Source: Mycobacterium senriense
GTDB taxonomy: Bacteria > Actinomycetota > Actinomycetes > Mycobacteriales > Mycobacteriaceae
Direction of reading: 5' to 3'
Assembly: GCF_019668465.1 (NCBI RefSeq)
Contig: NZ_AP024828.1
Location: 124,001-188,000 of the forward strand
Length of the DNA stretch: 64,000 bases
Part shown: piece after piece, positions 43,961 to 53,844 of the stretch
How the letters are laid out: the number at the start of each line of letters is the position of its first letter
Position numbering within the stretch: position 1 is the first letter of the stretch
Made by a program: the position numbers and the translations under genes
The notes under the pieces: model-generated
Seen by the model: only the letters and a program-made list of their open reading frames with translations
What the model was told of the DNA's origin: nothing
Database searches by the model: none

Positions 43961-45607
43961 ATGACGCGTCGAGCGGGCCCGCCCGGCGAAGAAGCAAATT
44001 CACCGACGGACGGGCCCCGGAACCGCTTGCACCGCAACCACAGGATGGTGGCCGGTGCCAAGGTGCTGGCCGCCTTGATATCCCTGGTGGTGGTCGCCGT
44101 CATCGGCATCGCCTGGCACGCCTATCGGAGCGCGTCGGCGGGCATCACCAAATCCGAGGCATTGGCCGGTGAGCCCGCGTCGACCGGAAGCGACCAGAAC
44201 ATCCTGATCATGGGCCTGGATAGCCGCCGTGACCAGCACGGGCAGCCGCTGCCACCCGACATTTACGACGCGCTGCACGCGGGCAACGAGGATTCGGCTG
44301 ACGGCGATTCCGACGCGCTCATCGTGGTGCACCTTCCTGCCGGCGGCGGTCCGGCCACGGCGATCTCGATCCCCCGCGACGATTATGTCGATCTGGCGGG
44401 ATGCCCGACCTCGGATTGCCGCGGCAAGATCAAGGAGGCCTACAGCTACGCCTACCAGAGGGTGATCGCCGGCCACGGTTCCGCGGGCTCGCAGCCGACT
44501 CCGACCCCGCTGCAAGGGCAAGGCTCGACGGAAAAGGAACAGGCGGCGCGGGAGGCGGGCCGCAAAGCCGAAATCAGCACCGTCAAAAGTCTTCTGCAGA
44601 TCCCGATCGATCACTTCATCGAAGTCACCCTGGCCGGGTTCTTCCAACTCGCCCGGGTGGTCGAACCGATCACGGTGTGCCTGAGCGCGGACACCTCGGA
44701 CCGGTACTACTCCGGCGCGGACTTTCATAAAGGCGTCCAACAGATCAGCGCAACGCAGGCGTTGGCCTTCGTCCGGCAACGCCGCGACCCCAACGACGCG
44801 GCGTTCACCGACCTTGATCGAAGTCGACGCCAGCAGGCCTTCATCGTCTCGGTGGTCAGTGCGATGCGCCGCGGCGGAACGTTTTCGGACGCAACCAAAC
44901 TGCACGCCCTGTTGGATGTCGCCAAGCAGAACGTCGCCGTCGACGCCGGTTTCGACTTCGACGAATTCATTCGTAATGCGTTGGCATTCCCCAACAGACC
45001 GGTGGTGCTGTACACGCTGCCGGTCACCAGCTTCGGTCAACTCTCAGATGGCGCCTATGTGAACTTCATCGACGTACCCACCATCCGCTCGATCGTGCAC
45101 AACCTGGTGGGCGCCGATTCGTCTGTTGCACCCTCGACCAGCAGCCCCACCACGACGGCGCAACCGGACAGCGACACGCAGAGCACCTCCGGCGGCGTCG
45201 CGCTCGACGTCGTCAATGCCTCGGGCCAACAGGGAGAGGCGGCAACCGTTCAAATGCTCTTGGCGACTGGGAAGTTCAGTGAAGGCAGGCTCAGCACGGC
45301 CGACTCGACCACCGAGACGAGCAGCATCGCGTACGGACCCGGCGCGAAGATGGCGGCGACCGAGCTCGCCGACCAGTACGACATAACGGCGACCGCATCC
45401 GACGGCGTTGCCCGCAACACGGTTCGGTTGACCGTCGGGACCGATATCTACCGGTTCGACCAGACCCGCAATTCCACGTCGGAATCGCCGACCGCAACCG
45501 CCACGGCACCCGTCACCACCGTGCCCGCCACCGGAAGCGGAGCGCAGCAACCCGCCGTAACCAATCTCTCGCGGATGACCGCCGACGGCATTCCCTGCGT
45601 GAAATGA
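43961..45607 (+). CDS. LytR-CpsA-Psr (LCP) family cell-wall ligase
   Basis: 548 residues from ATG 43961. A cytoplasmic basic N-terminus, one membrane helix (about 30-52, AKVLAALISLVVVAVIGIAW), then the LCP domain: NILIMGLDSRRD, DSDALIVVHLPAGGGPATAI, SIPRDDYVDL, and AFVRQRRDPNDAAFTDLDRS with the catalytic Arg residues. The C-terminal LytR_C domain (VALDVVNASGQQGEAATVQM onward) and a Thr/Pro-rich tail follow. LCP proteins attach arabinogalactan to peptidoglycan at the outer membrane face. The start is not supported by a clear ribosome site; the open frame begins 70 codons earlier. Confidence 0.88.
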   Translation: MTRRAGPPGEEANSPTDGPRNRLHRNHRMVAGAKVLAALISLVVVAVIGIAWHAYRSASAGITKSEALAGEPASTGSDQNILIMGLDSRRDQHGQPLPPDIYDALHAGNEDSADGDSDALIVVHLPAGGGPATAISIPRDDYVDLAGCPTSDCRGKIKEAYSYAYQRVIAGHGSAGSQPTPTPLQGQGSTEKEQAAREAGRKAEISTVKSLLQIPIDHFIEVTLAGFFQLARVVEPITVCLSADTSDRYYSGADFHKGVQQISATQALAFVRQRRDPNDAAFTDLDRSRRQQAFIVSVVSAMRRGGTFSDATKLHALLDVAKQNVAVDAGFDFDEFIRNALAFPNRPVVLYTLPVTSFGQLSDGAYVNFIDVPTIRSIVHNLVGADSSVAPSTSSPTTTAQPDSDTQSTSGGVALDVVNASGQQGEAATVQMLLATGKFSEGRLSTADSTTETSSIAYGPGAKMAATELADQYDITATASDGVARNTVRLTVGTDIYRFDQTRNSTSESPTATATAPVTTVPATGSGAQQPAVTNLSRMTADGIPCVK

Positions 45608-45614
45608 CAAGGTG

Positions 45615-47183
45615 CTACGGCGTTTTGCGTGGGGCCGGCGTCGAGGCCGGTGGCGCGGCGCCGTAAAGCTGCAAGGCTTGCGCCGCGGCCGTGGCCACCG
45701 CACCCCTGAGGTGGGAGATCGGCGGGCTCCCCCGTAGGTGGATCGAGTTAGAGAGCAGGATGACGTAGGTATTCGAACCTGGGTCGATCCACAGCGTGGT
45801 TCCGGTAAACCCGGTGTTGCCGAAGCTGCCGACGGGAAAGACCTTCCCGCGCGGCCCGGAGAACGCGGTGTCGATGTCCCAGCCAAAACCAAACAGGCTT
45901 TGCCCTTCGATCGCCGGATAGGTCGGAGTGTGAGCTTGTTGAACGGCGCGGTTTGCCGCCACAAGTTGTTCGGCGGTATGGCCGGGCTGCTGAGGAGTCG
46001 TCATCAGCTCGAGAGTTTCTGGCCGCAAAGGAAACTCACTCGGGCGGTTGGCCAGCCGGTCAAGCAGCGACTGCGCGAAGATGCTGACATCGTGCGCCGT
46101 CGAGAACATGCCGGCATTGCCGGCAACTCCCCCCATCCGGCGTGCCGTCGGGTCATGCACCGTACCCCGAAGCAGGGCAAAGAAATCCGGATTCTTGCCG
46201 GGGTCGTCTCTGCTTTCCTCGTCGCGGGCCGTCGGCGCGACGCGCGGCAGCAGGCTGGTGTTCCAAGTCCCTGCGGGACAAGCCATCGACTCGCCCCCCG
46301 CCGGCGCGGGGGCCCAGGCAACCGCTGCTCCTCTGATCGTGTGGGGCCCGCAGGCCTTGGCCGCGGGAAGGTAGCGGGTGTCTTGCAGGCCAAGCGGCGC
46401 AAACACATCGCGTTGGACGTAGGTGTCTTCGGGCTCACCCGTGGTCTTCTCGAGCAGCGCGCCCAGCAGGATGTAGTTGATGTCGGAGTATCGGAAGAGC
46501 TCACCCGGACCCGACTGCAGCGGCGTGGTGAGCGCGCGATGGATGCCTTCGGCTTTGTCGGGTCCGCCCAGCCCCCATGGGTCTGCCAGGCTTACGTCGA
46601 TACCCTCGCCGGACGTGTTGGTCAGCAGCATGCGCACCGTGACCTGTGCCCGCCGTGGATCGTTCGTCGTATTGAAGTCGGGCAGATATTTCTGCACCGG
46701 ATCGTCGAACGCCACCTTGCCCTGTTCGTAGAGCTGCATGATGGCGACCGCCGTTGCAAGGCACTTCGTCAATGACGCCATATCGAAGATCGTGTCCTCG
46801 GTCATCGGCTCCGCGGGTGCGGGCGATCCGTCCAGCCCCGGTTCGCCCGCAAGTTTGCGCGACCCGTATGCCTGGTGGAAGACGACCTTGCCATCGTGCC
46901 CGACCATTACCACGCCGCCCGGCAGCCCGCCTGCCGCGATCGCGTCGTTCATCAGCTTGGAGATGGTCGCGAATTCGGGTGCGGGAGCCGCAGTCGGCGC
47001 CGCAACGGGCACCGGCGTCTGTGCGGGCGTCTGCGCGGGCTGCTGCGGGCGGTCGGCTACCGGTGTGCGTGCCGTAAAAGTCCACGGAGAAACCGCGATG
47101 AGGGCGAGCAACACAATTGCGACCACAATCGTCTTGCGTAGCAAGGATGGCCAGAACTTCCACCCGCCACTGACTACCGGCAT
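45615..47183 (-). CDS. Membrane-anchored beta-lactamase-fold serine hydrolase
   Basis: 522 residues. One N-terminal membrane helix (TIVVAIVLLALIAVSPW, 18-34), then a Pro/Thr/Ala-rich linker to about residue 70 and a class C beta-lactamase-type domain. Nucleophile S137-x-x-K140 (SLTK), Y232-S-D234 (Y-x-N variant), and GNTGFTG as the third box. Extracytoplasmic. Candidates are a DD-peptidase or an esterase acting on the cell envelope. It ends 7 nt from the LCP stop (convergent). No lactamase activity can be claimed from sequence. Confidence 0.88.
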   Translation of the reverse strand: MPVVSGGWKFWPSLLRKTIVVAIVLLALIAVSPWTFTARTPVADRPQQPAQTPAQTPVPVAAPTAAPAPEFATISKLMNDAIAAGGLPGGVVMVGHDGKVVFHQAYGSRKLAGEPGLDGSPAPAEPMTEDTIFDMASLTKCLATAVAIMQLYEQGKVAFDDPVQKYLPDFNTTNDPRRAQVTVRMLLTNTSGEGIDVSLADPWGLGGPDKAEGIHRALTTPLQSGPGELFRYSDINYILLGALLEKTTGEPEDTYVQRDVFAPLGLQDTRYLPAAKACGPHTIRGAAVAWAPAPAGGESMACPAGTWNTSLLPRVAPTARDEESRDDPGKNPDFFALLRGTVHDPTARRMGGVAGNAGMFSTAHDVSIFAQSLLDRLANRPSEFPLRPETLELMTTPQQPGHTAEQLVAANRAVQQAHTPTYPAIEGQSLFGFGWDIDTAFSGPRGKVFPVGSFGNTGFTGTTLWIDPGSNTYVILLSNSIHLRGSPPISHLRGAVATAAAQALQLYGAAPPASTPAPRKTP

Positions 47184-47300
47184 ACGGCAAGCGTAAGTCG
47201 GCGGCCTGACGGCATCCAGTGCGCCTTCGGCTTCGACGCAAAGGGACTGCTGCGCACGAGATTAGGAGCGGCTTGCAGTAGCGTTGGCGCCGGACCTGTC

Positions 47301-47333
47301 TCGCGACACCAGGTCGCGACGGTCGTGTCGCGA
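47301..47333. promoter_or_regulatory. 9-bp inverted repeat with internal TCGCGA
   Basis: TCGCGACAC (47301-47309) and GTGTCGCGA (47325-47333) are perfect arms around 15 nt that contain a third TCGCGA. It lies between the divergent serine hydrolase and M15 peptidase genes, about 30 bp before the preferred peptidase start. Possible operator or mRNA hairpin. Confidence 0.4.
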
Positions 47334-47361
47334 TGGAGCAAGCGGTGAGGACCCATCCCCA

Positions 47362-48060
47362 GTGATATCCGGCAGGCGGTGGGTCGCCGTGCTGGCGCAC
47401 ACGATGGCCGCCGGGGTCACATTGACGCACTGCAGCGCCGCGCCGAATCCCCCTGCGGCCAGGCCATCGTCCGCCGTGCCGGCTGCCGGCCCGTCGTCGC
47501 CCGCCGCCAGCAACGTTCACCCGGTCACCGCCGCGGAGCTCGGTGCGAGCTGGCGGCCGGGCTGCCCGGTGGACCCCGCGCAGCTACGACGAGTCGAGGT
47601 TGACCACCTCGGTTTCGACGGCCGGACCTATCGCGGCGAGCTGATCGTGCACCAGGACCTGGTGCCGGAGGTCATCGCGGTCTTCGGGCAGCTCTACCGA
47701 GTGGGATTTCCCATCGAGAAGATCCGCACGGCGGACCGCTACCCGGGCGCCGACGACGAGCTCTCCATGGAGGACGACAACACGTCGGCCTTCAATTGCC
47801 GGGGCATCCCGGGAAGCGAGCACTGGTCGCAACACGCCTACGGTCGGGCCATCGATGTGAATCCGCGTCTCAACCCGTGCGTCTACGCCGACGGCACTTT
47901 TCAACCGCGCAACGCGGCGGAGTATCTGGACCGCAGTCGCAGCGACCCAGGGCTCTTGCACGGCGGGGACCCCGGCGTGCGCATCTTCGCGGACCGCGGG
48001 TGGCGGTGGGGCGGCGATTGGACGTCGCCCGTCGACTACCAGCACTTTGAGCGACCGTGA
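47362..48060 (+). CDS. M15-family D-Ala-D-Ala carboxypeptidase-like protein
   Basis: 232 residues from GTG 47362; a TTG at 47284 would add 26 residues. A hydrophobic N-terminus with LTHC could be an imperfect lipobox, followed by a Pro/Ala-rich linker. The C-terminal zinc peptidase domain has EHWSQHAYGRAIDVNP (H158, D165) and DYQHFE (H228), the M15/VanY-type ligand set. It probably trims peptidoglycan stem peptides outside the membrane. It is divergent from the serine hydrolase at 45615; both look like envelope enzymes. Confidence 0.82.
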   Translation: MISGRRWVAVLAHTMAAGVTLTHCSAAPNPPAARPSSAVPAAGPSSPAASNVHPVTAAELGASWRPGCPVDPAQLRRVEVDHLGFDGRTYRGELIVHQDLVPEVIAVFGQLYRVGFPIEKIRTADRYPGADDELSMEDDNTSAFNCRGIPGSEHWSQHAYGRAIDVNPRLNPCVYADGTFQPRNAAEYLDRSRSDPGLLHGGDPGVRIFADRGWRWGGDWTSPVDYQHFERP

Positions 48061-48087
48061 GCCGGGCCTCTGCAAGAATGGACGGAT

Positions 48088-48594
48088 ATGTCGCGCTCAT
48101 TCGACGTCTCGACCGAGTCGTCCGCCACCGTCGAACAAATACATGCCGCGTTCGGTCGCGAGGACTATTGGCTGGCCCGCATCGCGGCCGGCTCCGCGGA
48201 CGCCACGTTGGATTCCCTGGTGAGCGACGCCGACGGCACCGTGACGGTGCGCACGACCCAGCACCTGGGCCGTCAACTTCTCCCCGGGCTGGTCGCCAAA
48301 TTCGTCACCGGTGACGTGAAGATCGTGCAAACCGAGTCGTGGCGACCGGACGGCGACCGACAGGTGCGCGGGCACGTCAGTGTCTCGGCGTCCGGCGGGT
48401 TGGGGTCGGGCCGTGCGGAAAGCCGACTGGCGCCGACGGATGACGGCGGTTCACAACTGCACTCGACTCTGAGGGTGGAGGTCAAGATCCCGCTGGTCGG
48501 CGGCAAGCTGGAGAAAACCATCGGATCCGATTTGTCCAAGGGCATCCCCGAGATGCTGCGCTTCACCACCACGTGGATCATCGACAACACCTGA
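48088..48594 (+). CDS. DUF2505 family protein
   Basis: 168 residues from ATG 48088 with GGA upstream. SFDVSTESSATVEQIHAAFG at the start, WLARIAAG, and a C-terminal IPEMLRFTTTWI helix fit the DUF2505 group, which has a START/polyketide-cyclase-like helix-grip shape with a hydrophobic cavity. Function unknown; a lipid-binding role is plausible. 27 bp after the M15 peptidase, possibly the same transcript. No signal peptide. Confidence 0.82.
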   Translation: MSRSFDVSTESSATVEQIHAAFGREDYWLARIAAGSADATLDSLVSDADGTVTVRTTQHLGRQLLPGLVAKFVTGDVKIVQTESWRPDGDRQVRGHVSVSASGGLGSGRAESRLAPTDDGGSQLHSTLRVEVKIPLVGGKLEKTIGSDLSKGIPEMLRFTTTWIIDNT

Positions 48595-48616
48595 GGCTTA
48601 ACTCGTCGGTCGCGTC

Positions 48617-49004
48617 CTGTCGTATTTCAGGGCCGAAATGGAGCAAACCGGCATTCGCGCGATGGGCGGTACCGGCAAGATCGTGACCAATGCCGGCCTG
48701 GTATTCGCCTTTCACCATGGCCTCCATGGTGGTCAGCGACCTGCGAGTCATCGGGCAAGTAGGGACCACCATCGGCTTGGGCTTGCTGTTCGACACGCTG
48801 GTCGTGCGTGCGTTCATGACCCCGGCGATCGCGACGCTTCTCGGGCGCTGGTTCTGGTGGCCGCAAAAAGTGCGCCCCCGACCCGCCAGCGCGTTGCTTC
48901 GTGCCAATGGCCCGCGGCCCCTGGTTCGCGCACTGCTACTTCGGGAATCGACGGGCAACCACCGCCGCTACGAGCTCGGCTCCGACGCGGAAGCCGAACG
49001 GTAG
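48617..49004 (+). pseudogene. C-terminal remnant of an MmpL transporter, frameshifted
   Basis: One frame reads LSYFRAEMEQTGIRAMGGTG and [12 protein letters not shown]. After one extra T near 48711 the next frame continues [40 protein letters not shown] and [10 protein letters not shown]. This is the last part of mycobacterial MmpL (RND) lipid transporters, helices 10-12. A whole MmpL has 900-1000 residues; the rest is absent. The end overlaps the sulfotransferase stop. Confidence 0.8.
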
Positions 49005-50116
49005 CCATAGCGGTCAATGACTTCGCCCCAGCGCTCGGTGACGATTTTGCACTGCTCCGCAGTCAGCTCGTAGCTGTTCGTCTCGTAGTCCGCGTGGTCG
49101 GCAAGGTACTGGCGCAGGCGCGGCCGGTATTGCTCGAAGCCCCCCAACCTCAAATGCTCGTACAGGCGGCGCAACTGCCCTTCGGGATCAGCGATCAGAT
49201 CCTCATAGCGCAACTCGTAAAAGCGTGCCGGGTCAACGAGTTCGCGCCCTTCGTCCACCTTGCGGTAAAGGTCGACGTAGGTCGCGAGAACTCTCTCGTC
49301 CAATCCCTCGAAGGTCGGTCGTTGCAGGCTGTGCACCCGAGACAACGACTTCACGAGATGAATGCTGGACGGATAAACGACATATGGATCCCGGACGATG
49401 TGGATGAACTTCGCTTCCGGAAAGATGTCCAGGAGGACCTTGATTCGGAAGCTGTGGTTGGGGTTCTTGAGGACGACGGCCTTGCGGTGGCGGAAATACA
49501 ACCGCTGAACGAACTGGAAGAGGACCCTTTTCCATGCCGCTAGTTCTCGCGGCGACAAGTGCTCCAAATCAAGGAACCGCTCATGCTCAGGCGGCCGGTT
49601 CGGAAACGCCAGCGTCAGATACGGCGACGGCTGTCCTTGCATGATCCACACGAACTCGTCTTCCTGCGGGTGATGCAAGCTCGAATCCATCTTGTCCATG
49701 GCCCGATGCTTCGACACCATGAATCCCGCCAACGGCGCCAACCACTCGGTCAGCAGAAAGTGCTGCGGTACAACGCATTCGAAGCCCGTCGGGCCGATGT
49801 AGCGATCGTCGAGCACCAACAGTTCGTGCAACAATGTGGTGCCGGTACGCCAGTGCCCGACGATGAAGATCGGCGGATCGGTGATCGTCGTTTCGGCCAC
49901 GCGTCTGTCGAACACGATCTTCTGCAACAACCCCAGACAGGAGTTGACCACGCTGACCAGCGTGTAAAGGGTGGCGTAGTGCCAGCGGCTCCAGTGCACC
50001 GCAAAACGGTTACGGATCAGCAGGCGCGCCCACGCCGAGAAATTGCAGCCTATCCACACCGGCGCGGCCCACTCCTGCCACCAGGAGAATCGAGGTGTCG
50101 CGCGGGGATTCTTCAT
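48968..50116 (-). CDS. Sulfotransferase family protein
   Basis: 382 residues from ATG 50116. 5'-phosphosulfate loop [15 protein letters not shown] (86-100) and 3'-phosphate motif [12 protein letters not shown] with R242 and S250, both needed for PAPS binding. The sequence resembles the large mycobacterial Stf-like group. It should transfer sulfate from PAPS to a hydroxyl. The ATG lies 16 nt after the P450 stop, so the two are co-transcribed; the P450 could create the hydroxyl that is sulfated (inference). Cytoplasmic, with an amphipathic N-terminal region. Confidence 0.88.
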   Translation of the reverse strand: MKNPRATPRFSWWQEWAAPVWIGCNFSAWARLLIRNRFAVHWSRWHYATLYTLVSVVNSCLGLLQKIVFDRRVAETTITDPPIFIVGHWRTGTTLLHELLVLDDRYIGPTGFECVVPQHFLLTEWLAPLAGFMVSKHRAMDKMDSSLHHPQEDEFVWIMQGQPSPYLTLAFPNRPPEHERFLDLEHLSPRELAAWKRVLFQFVQRLYFRHRKAVVLKNPNHSFRIKVLLDIFPEAKFIHIVRDPYVVYPSSIHLVKSLSRVHSLQRPTFEGLDERVLATYVDLYRKVDEGRELVDPARFYELRYEDLIADPEGQLRRLYEHLRLGGFEQYRPRLRQYLADHADYETNSYELTAEQCKIVTERWGEVIDRYGYRSASASEPSS

Positions 50117-50132
50117 CGCACGTGGACGTGCT

Positions 50133-51596
50133 CTACGCGGTTGCGCGGGGCGTAACGGCCACGCGTAACCGGACCAGGCCGCGAAGGTTGGCGTTTGTCG
50201 TCCACGTCGGCGGCTCGACCACATCTATCCGGTCGAGGTTGGTGACGATCTCGCGCAGGACCGCCTGGCCCTCCATCCGTGCCAAATGGGTCCCGGGACA
50301 CGAGTGGATGCCGGAGCCGAACGCGAGATGACCGGCCGAATTACGTTCGGCACGAAAGACATCTGGGTCATCGTATTGACGCGGGTCACGATTCGCTGCA
50401 CCCCACAGCAGCAGCACACGGGAGCCTGCCGGTATGACGGCGCGGCCGACGGGGTAGTCGACGCGCGTTGTACGGCACATGTTTTGGACCGGAGCCAGGT
50501 AGCGAAGTTGCTCCTCAACCGCGGAAGGGATCAGCTCTGGTCGCTGTGCAAGGAGCCTGAGCTGTTCTGGATATTCGGCCAGCGTCAGGAATAAGGTGCT
50601 GATCATATTCGCCGTGGTCTCGTGGCCCGCAACCATCAGTAATACGGCGAACAAGAACAATTCGTCATCGCTGAGCCGCCCACGGTCGGCATGTCCGGCG
50701 AGCCGTCCGAGAACGGTGCACTCCCCCAGCTGCCCGTTATCGCGCATCTGCGTGAAGAGCGCACGCAATCGCCGAAATCCGGTGAAGCCGTGCATCAGCG
50801 ACCCCAGGCCCGAAACCGACAGGTTGACGTCGGTGATACGAGCCGCCTGGTTCGACAAACGGATGAAAGCGGCCTCGTCCGGTCCAGCAATGCCGAGAAC
50901 ATTGGTGATGGTGCGCATCGGCATCGGTGCGGCCACGAGGGAGACGACGTCCGCGGTTCCCCGCTCCTTCAGACCGCCGACCAACTCTCGGGCCAGTTCG
51001 TCGACCATCGGACGCCAGGATTCCAGTGCGCCGCGCGTCATCCCCGGCGCCAGCTGCTTGCGCATCCGCGTGTGTACTGGCGGATCAGACGTGGGAAGGA
51101 AAGGCGCCGCACCCCTGGAAAATGTGACTCCCTCCGCACTGGACAACATCTCGTGGTTACGTGCAGCCGCACGGACGTCGGAATATCTGCTCAAGATGTA
51201 GACATCGCGCTTGGGGTTGTACTGCACCCGCTCGCCCGCCAAAAGCTCTCGATAGTGCGGGTATGGATCACGGGCGATCGCGGGGCTCATTGGGTCGAAT
51301 TCGGTGATCTGCACATGCTCTGGGGCATGGCCGCCGGCCAGCCTGGAGCGGACCTTTCTGGCCGCGGTGAGCGCCAGTACTTTTGCCAGCATCGGCGCGC
51401 ACGCCCGCGCAAGCTGGGCGTCGCGCCTCATCGTTGTCGCGAGCGTCGGGACGCGCCGAGTCGCGACATCGCCCATCGGCAACGACAAGTCTCGCGTGGC
51501 CGGCACAGAGTACGAGCCACCGCGCCCAAAGGGGCACCCGCCGCCTTGCCGCACCCAACCCTCTGCTTCTTCGGCACCGGATAGCGTCGCCGTCAT
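50133..51596 (-). CDS. Cytochrome P450 with long N-terminal region
   Basis: 487 residues, about 80 longer than soluble bacterial P450s. The P450 fold begins near residue 90 ([20 protein letters not shown]). I-helix VAGHETTAN, ExxR in EEQLR, and heme loop [14 protein letters not shown] with ligand C433; Pro after the cysteine is unusual but known. The N-terminal extension ([15 protein letters not shown] onward) is not a signal peptide. GGGGGC precedes the ATG. Downstream is the sulfotransferase, upstream and divergent the phthiodiolone-reductase-like gene. Redox partner not encoded here. Confidence 0.9.
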   Translation of the reverse strand: MTATLSGAEEAEGWVRQGGGCPFGRGGSYSVPATRDLSLPMGDVATRRVPTLATTMRRDAQLARACAPMLAKVLALTAARKVRSRLAGGHAPEHVQITEFDPMSPAIARDPYPHYRELLAGERVQYNPKRDVYILSRYSDVRAAARNHEMLSSAEGVTFSRGAAPFLPTSDPPVHTRMRKQLAPGMTRGALESWRPMVDELARELVGGLKERGTADVVSLVAAPMPMRTITNVLGIAGPDEAAFIRLSNQAARITDVNLSVSGLGSLMHGFTGFRRLRALFTQMRDNGQLGECTVLGRLAGHADRGRLSDDELFLFAVLLMVAGHETTANMISTLFLTLAEYPEQLRLLAQRPELIPSAVEEQLRYLAPVQNMCRTTRVDYPVGRAVIPAGSRVLLLWGAANRDPRQYDDPDVFRAERNSAGHLAFGSGIHSCPGTHLARMEGQAVLREIVTNLDRIDVVEPPTWTTNANLRGLVRLRVAVTPRATA

Positions 51597-51794
51597 CAGC
51601 CCCCGATCCCAGAAAGGTTAGTTAGGTTGCGGAATGATGTAAGGGTAGCGGCACCATGCTAATCACGCAGGTCGGGAAAAGCCGATGAGTTCGTCGACGT
51701 GGCCAACGCAGTTTCCCCTCCCGTTAACGGCTGTTAGCCTGGCCGACAATCGGCCGGCGTCGCACTGCTTCGACTCCTGCGAAAGGCGACGTTC

Positions 51795-52940
51795 ATGAAC
51801 CACATCCGAGTCGGCATCAGCAGTCAGCTTCTCAATTCTCGATATTCCCCGACCATGCTCGCGCGCACCAACTTGCGAATGGCCGCGGCCAGCGGTGTCG
51901 ACTCCTACTGGGCGGCCGACCACCTGAATTCGCTGTTCCCACGCTCGCTCGCCACGCCGGGCTACCTCGGTGTCGCCAAACTGATCCCAAAGGTTGACGC
52001 TCAACTCGAACCGTGGACGATGCTCGGACATCTTGCTTCCCGCAAGCGCTTTGGACGTCTACGGCTTGGTGTCGGCGTGACGGATACCAACCGACGTCAT
52101 CCGGCGGTCACCGCCCAGGCTGCCGCCACGTTGCACTTGATCAGCCGTGGCCACGCCATTCTGGGCATCGGTGTGGGAGAGCGGGAGGGCAATGAGCCCT
52201 ACGGAGTTGACTGGACCAAACCCGTGGCACGCTTTGAAGAGGCGATCGCCACGATCCGTGCCCTGTGGAACTCCCGTGGCGAACCCATCTCGCGTGAGTC
52301 GCCGTACTTTCCCTTGCGTAACGCGGTGTTCGACCTGCCCCCGTACCGCGGCAAATGGCCCGAGATCTGGATCGCCGCAAAGGGCCCGCGGATGCTGCGG
52401 GCCACCGGGCGCTACGCCGACGCCTGGTTCCCCGGCCTCGTCTCGGGACCCAAAGACTACGCATCGGGTCTGGAAGCAGTGCGAACAGCGGCGTCCGACG
52501 CCGGCCGCGCCCCTGGTTCGATCACGCCGGCAATCTCAGCCTTTGTCGTCACCGGACGAAGCCCCGACGACGTCGAGCAGGCCCTTAATTCAGACGCCGC
52601 AAAGGCCTTCGCGCTCATCATCCCTGGCCAGATGTGGGCCGACCACGGCGTACAGCATCCGCTGGGAGGTGAATTCAGCGGCGCGCAAGATCTGGTCCCG
52701 CAAACGTTGGACGAGCACACCGTGTTGTCCTACACCAAGAACGTCCCGGTATCACTGCTCAAAGACGCACTTCTGGCCGGGACGCCCGACGAGGTCGTCG
52801 ATCAGGCTGCGCAGTGGCGCGACCACGGAGTGCGCTATTTCGTTGTCAATAACCTCAGCTACCTGCAGCCGGCCTTGCGGAAGGGCCTTGCATCCAGCGC
52901 GCCGTTTTTCAAGATTCTGCGCGGGCTCAAGAAACTATGA
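51795..52940 (+). CDS. F420-dependent phthiodiolone ketoreductase-like protein
   Basis: 381 residues, LLM family. Very similar over the full length to the phthiodiolone/phenolphthiodiolone ketoreductase of M. tuberculosis (Rv2951c) as I recall it: [31 protein letters not shown] [70 protein letters not shown] and the ending ILRGLKKL. The known enzyme reduces the keto group of the C30-type diol lipids with F420H2. No PDIM polyketide genes are visible here, so the actual substrate may differ. Confidence 0.88.
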   Translation: MNHIRVGISSQLLNSRYSPTMLARTNLRMAAASGVDSYWAADHLNSLFPRSLATPGYLGVAKLIPKVDAQLEPWTMLGHLASRKRFGRLRLGVGVTDTNRRHPAVTAQAAATLHLISRGHAILGIGVGEREGNEPYGVDWTKPVARFEEAIATIRALWNSRGEPISRESPYFPLRNAVFDLPPYRGKWPEIWIAAKGPRMLRATGRYADAWFPGLVSGPKDYASGLEAVRTAASDAGRAPGSITPAISAFVVTGRSPDDVEQALNSDAAKAFALIIPGQMWADHGVQHPLGGEFSGAQDLVPQTLDEHTVLSYTKNVPVSLLKDALLAGTPDEVVDQAAQWRDHGVRYFVVNNLSYLQPALRKGLASSAPFFKILRGLKKL

Positions 52941-52965
52941 AGTCCCCGTGCGGCCGTCGACTGGT

Positions 52966-53844
52966 CTACTGCGTGGGCGCGTCCGCACCGAAGGTTTCGC
53001 CGTGCAGTTCGATCAAGGCGTGCAGTTGCTCGAGATAGTGCTGCAACGAATGGTGGACGAATCGAGCCGAGAGGGTGGTGGTGCCGCCGTCGGCCAACTC
53101 CCGCAACGTATCCCGTGTCGCCTCGGGTTTCCCGGCCGGATCCAGGGCTTGCTCCGCGGGCATCACCACCTCGAAATCGGGCGGTAATTCGAACTGTTGC
53201 AACCAGTCCGCGGCGGTGTGGATCGACACGTAGTACGGGCACCAACCGTCCGCGAGGGTGACCGCACGCCGCAGGGAACGTCGTGTGCGCCCGCCGACCC
53301 AGATCGGCACGTGCGGCTGTACCGCACAGGGGTCCACGGTCAACCCGCCGAACGAGTAGAACGCACCGTGATACGTCGGCTCGTTGCTCGGCAGTGCCGC
53401 CCGCAGCGCCCTCAGGGCGTCATCGCCGCGGGCGCCGCGGTCGTCGAAAGGCACACCGAGAAGGTCGAACTCTTCCTTGAGCGAACCGACGCCCACACCG
53501 AGGATCAGCCGCCCATTGCTGACGTGGTCCAGTGTGCCGTAACGCTTTACGATCGCCAGCGGATGGTGGTACCCCAGCACCAACGTCATCGTCGCGAAGC
53601 GAAGTCGTTTGGTGCGCCCGGAAACATAACCGAACGTTGCCAGCGGATCCCAGTAGCGAGCTCCGCGCCGACCGGATTCGGTCGAAGGCATGCCGATGTG
53701 CTCGCTGCAGGTCATGTGGTGATAGCCGAGCCGATCCGCGACCTCCGCGACCCGGCCGATGTCCTCGATGCCGGCGTCCTTCTCCCATTCCAGGGGCGCA
53801 CCAGCGACATTGGTGACGACCGGGGTGGCGATGCCGAGCTTCAC
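52966..53844 (-). CDS. LLM-class flavin/F420-dependent oxidoreductase
   Basis: 292 residues. GIATPVVTNVAGAPLEWEKD, YHHMTCSEHIGMP, TMTLVLGYHHPLAIVKRYGT, GRLILGVGVGSLKEEFDLLG and HVPIWVGGRTRRSLRRAV are luciferase-like TIM-barrel marks of the probable F420 group. It is the last gene of the Rieske operon: its ATG overlaps the TauD-like stop by 4 nt. It likely oxidises or reduces an intermediate of the same pathway. Cytoplasmic. Confidence 0.87.
   Translation of the reverse strand: MKLGIATPVVTNVAGAPLEWEKDAGIEDIGRVAEVADRLGYHHMTCSEHIGMPSTESGRRGARYWDPLATFGYVSGRTKRLRFATMTLVLGYHHPLAIVKRYGTLDHVSNGRLILGVGVGSLKEEFDLLGVPFDDRGARGDDALRALRAALPSNEPTYHGAFYSFGGLTVDPCAVQPHVPIWVGGRTRRSLRRAVTLADGWCPYYVSIHTAADWLQQFELPPDFEVVMPAEQALDPAGKPEATRDTLRELADGGTTTLSARFVHHSLQHYLEQLHALIELHGETFGADAPTQ

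Noticed and set aside
45615..47183. Antibiotic-resistance beta-lactamase
   Set aside because: The fold is beta-lactamase-like, but the second box is Y-S-D and the third GNTG, and similar proteins are mostly esterases or DD-peptidases; resistance cannot be claimed.
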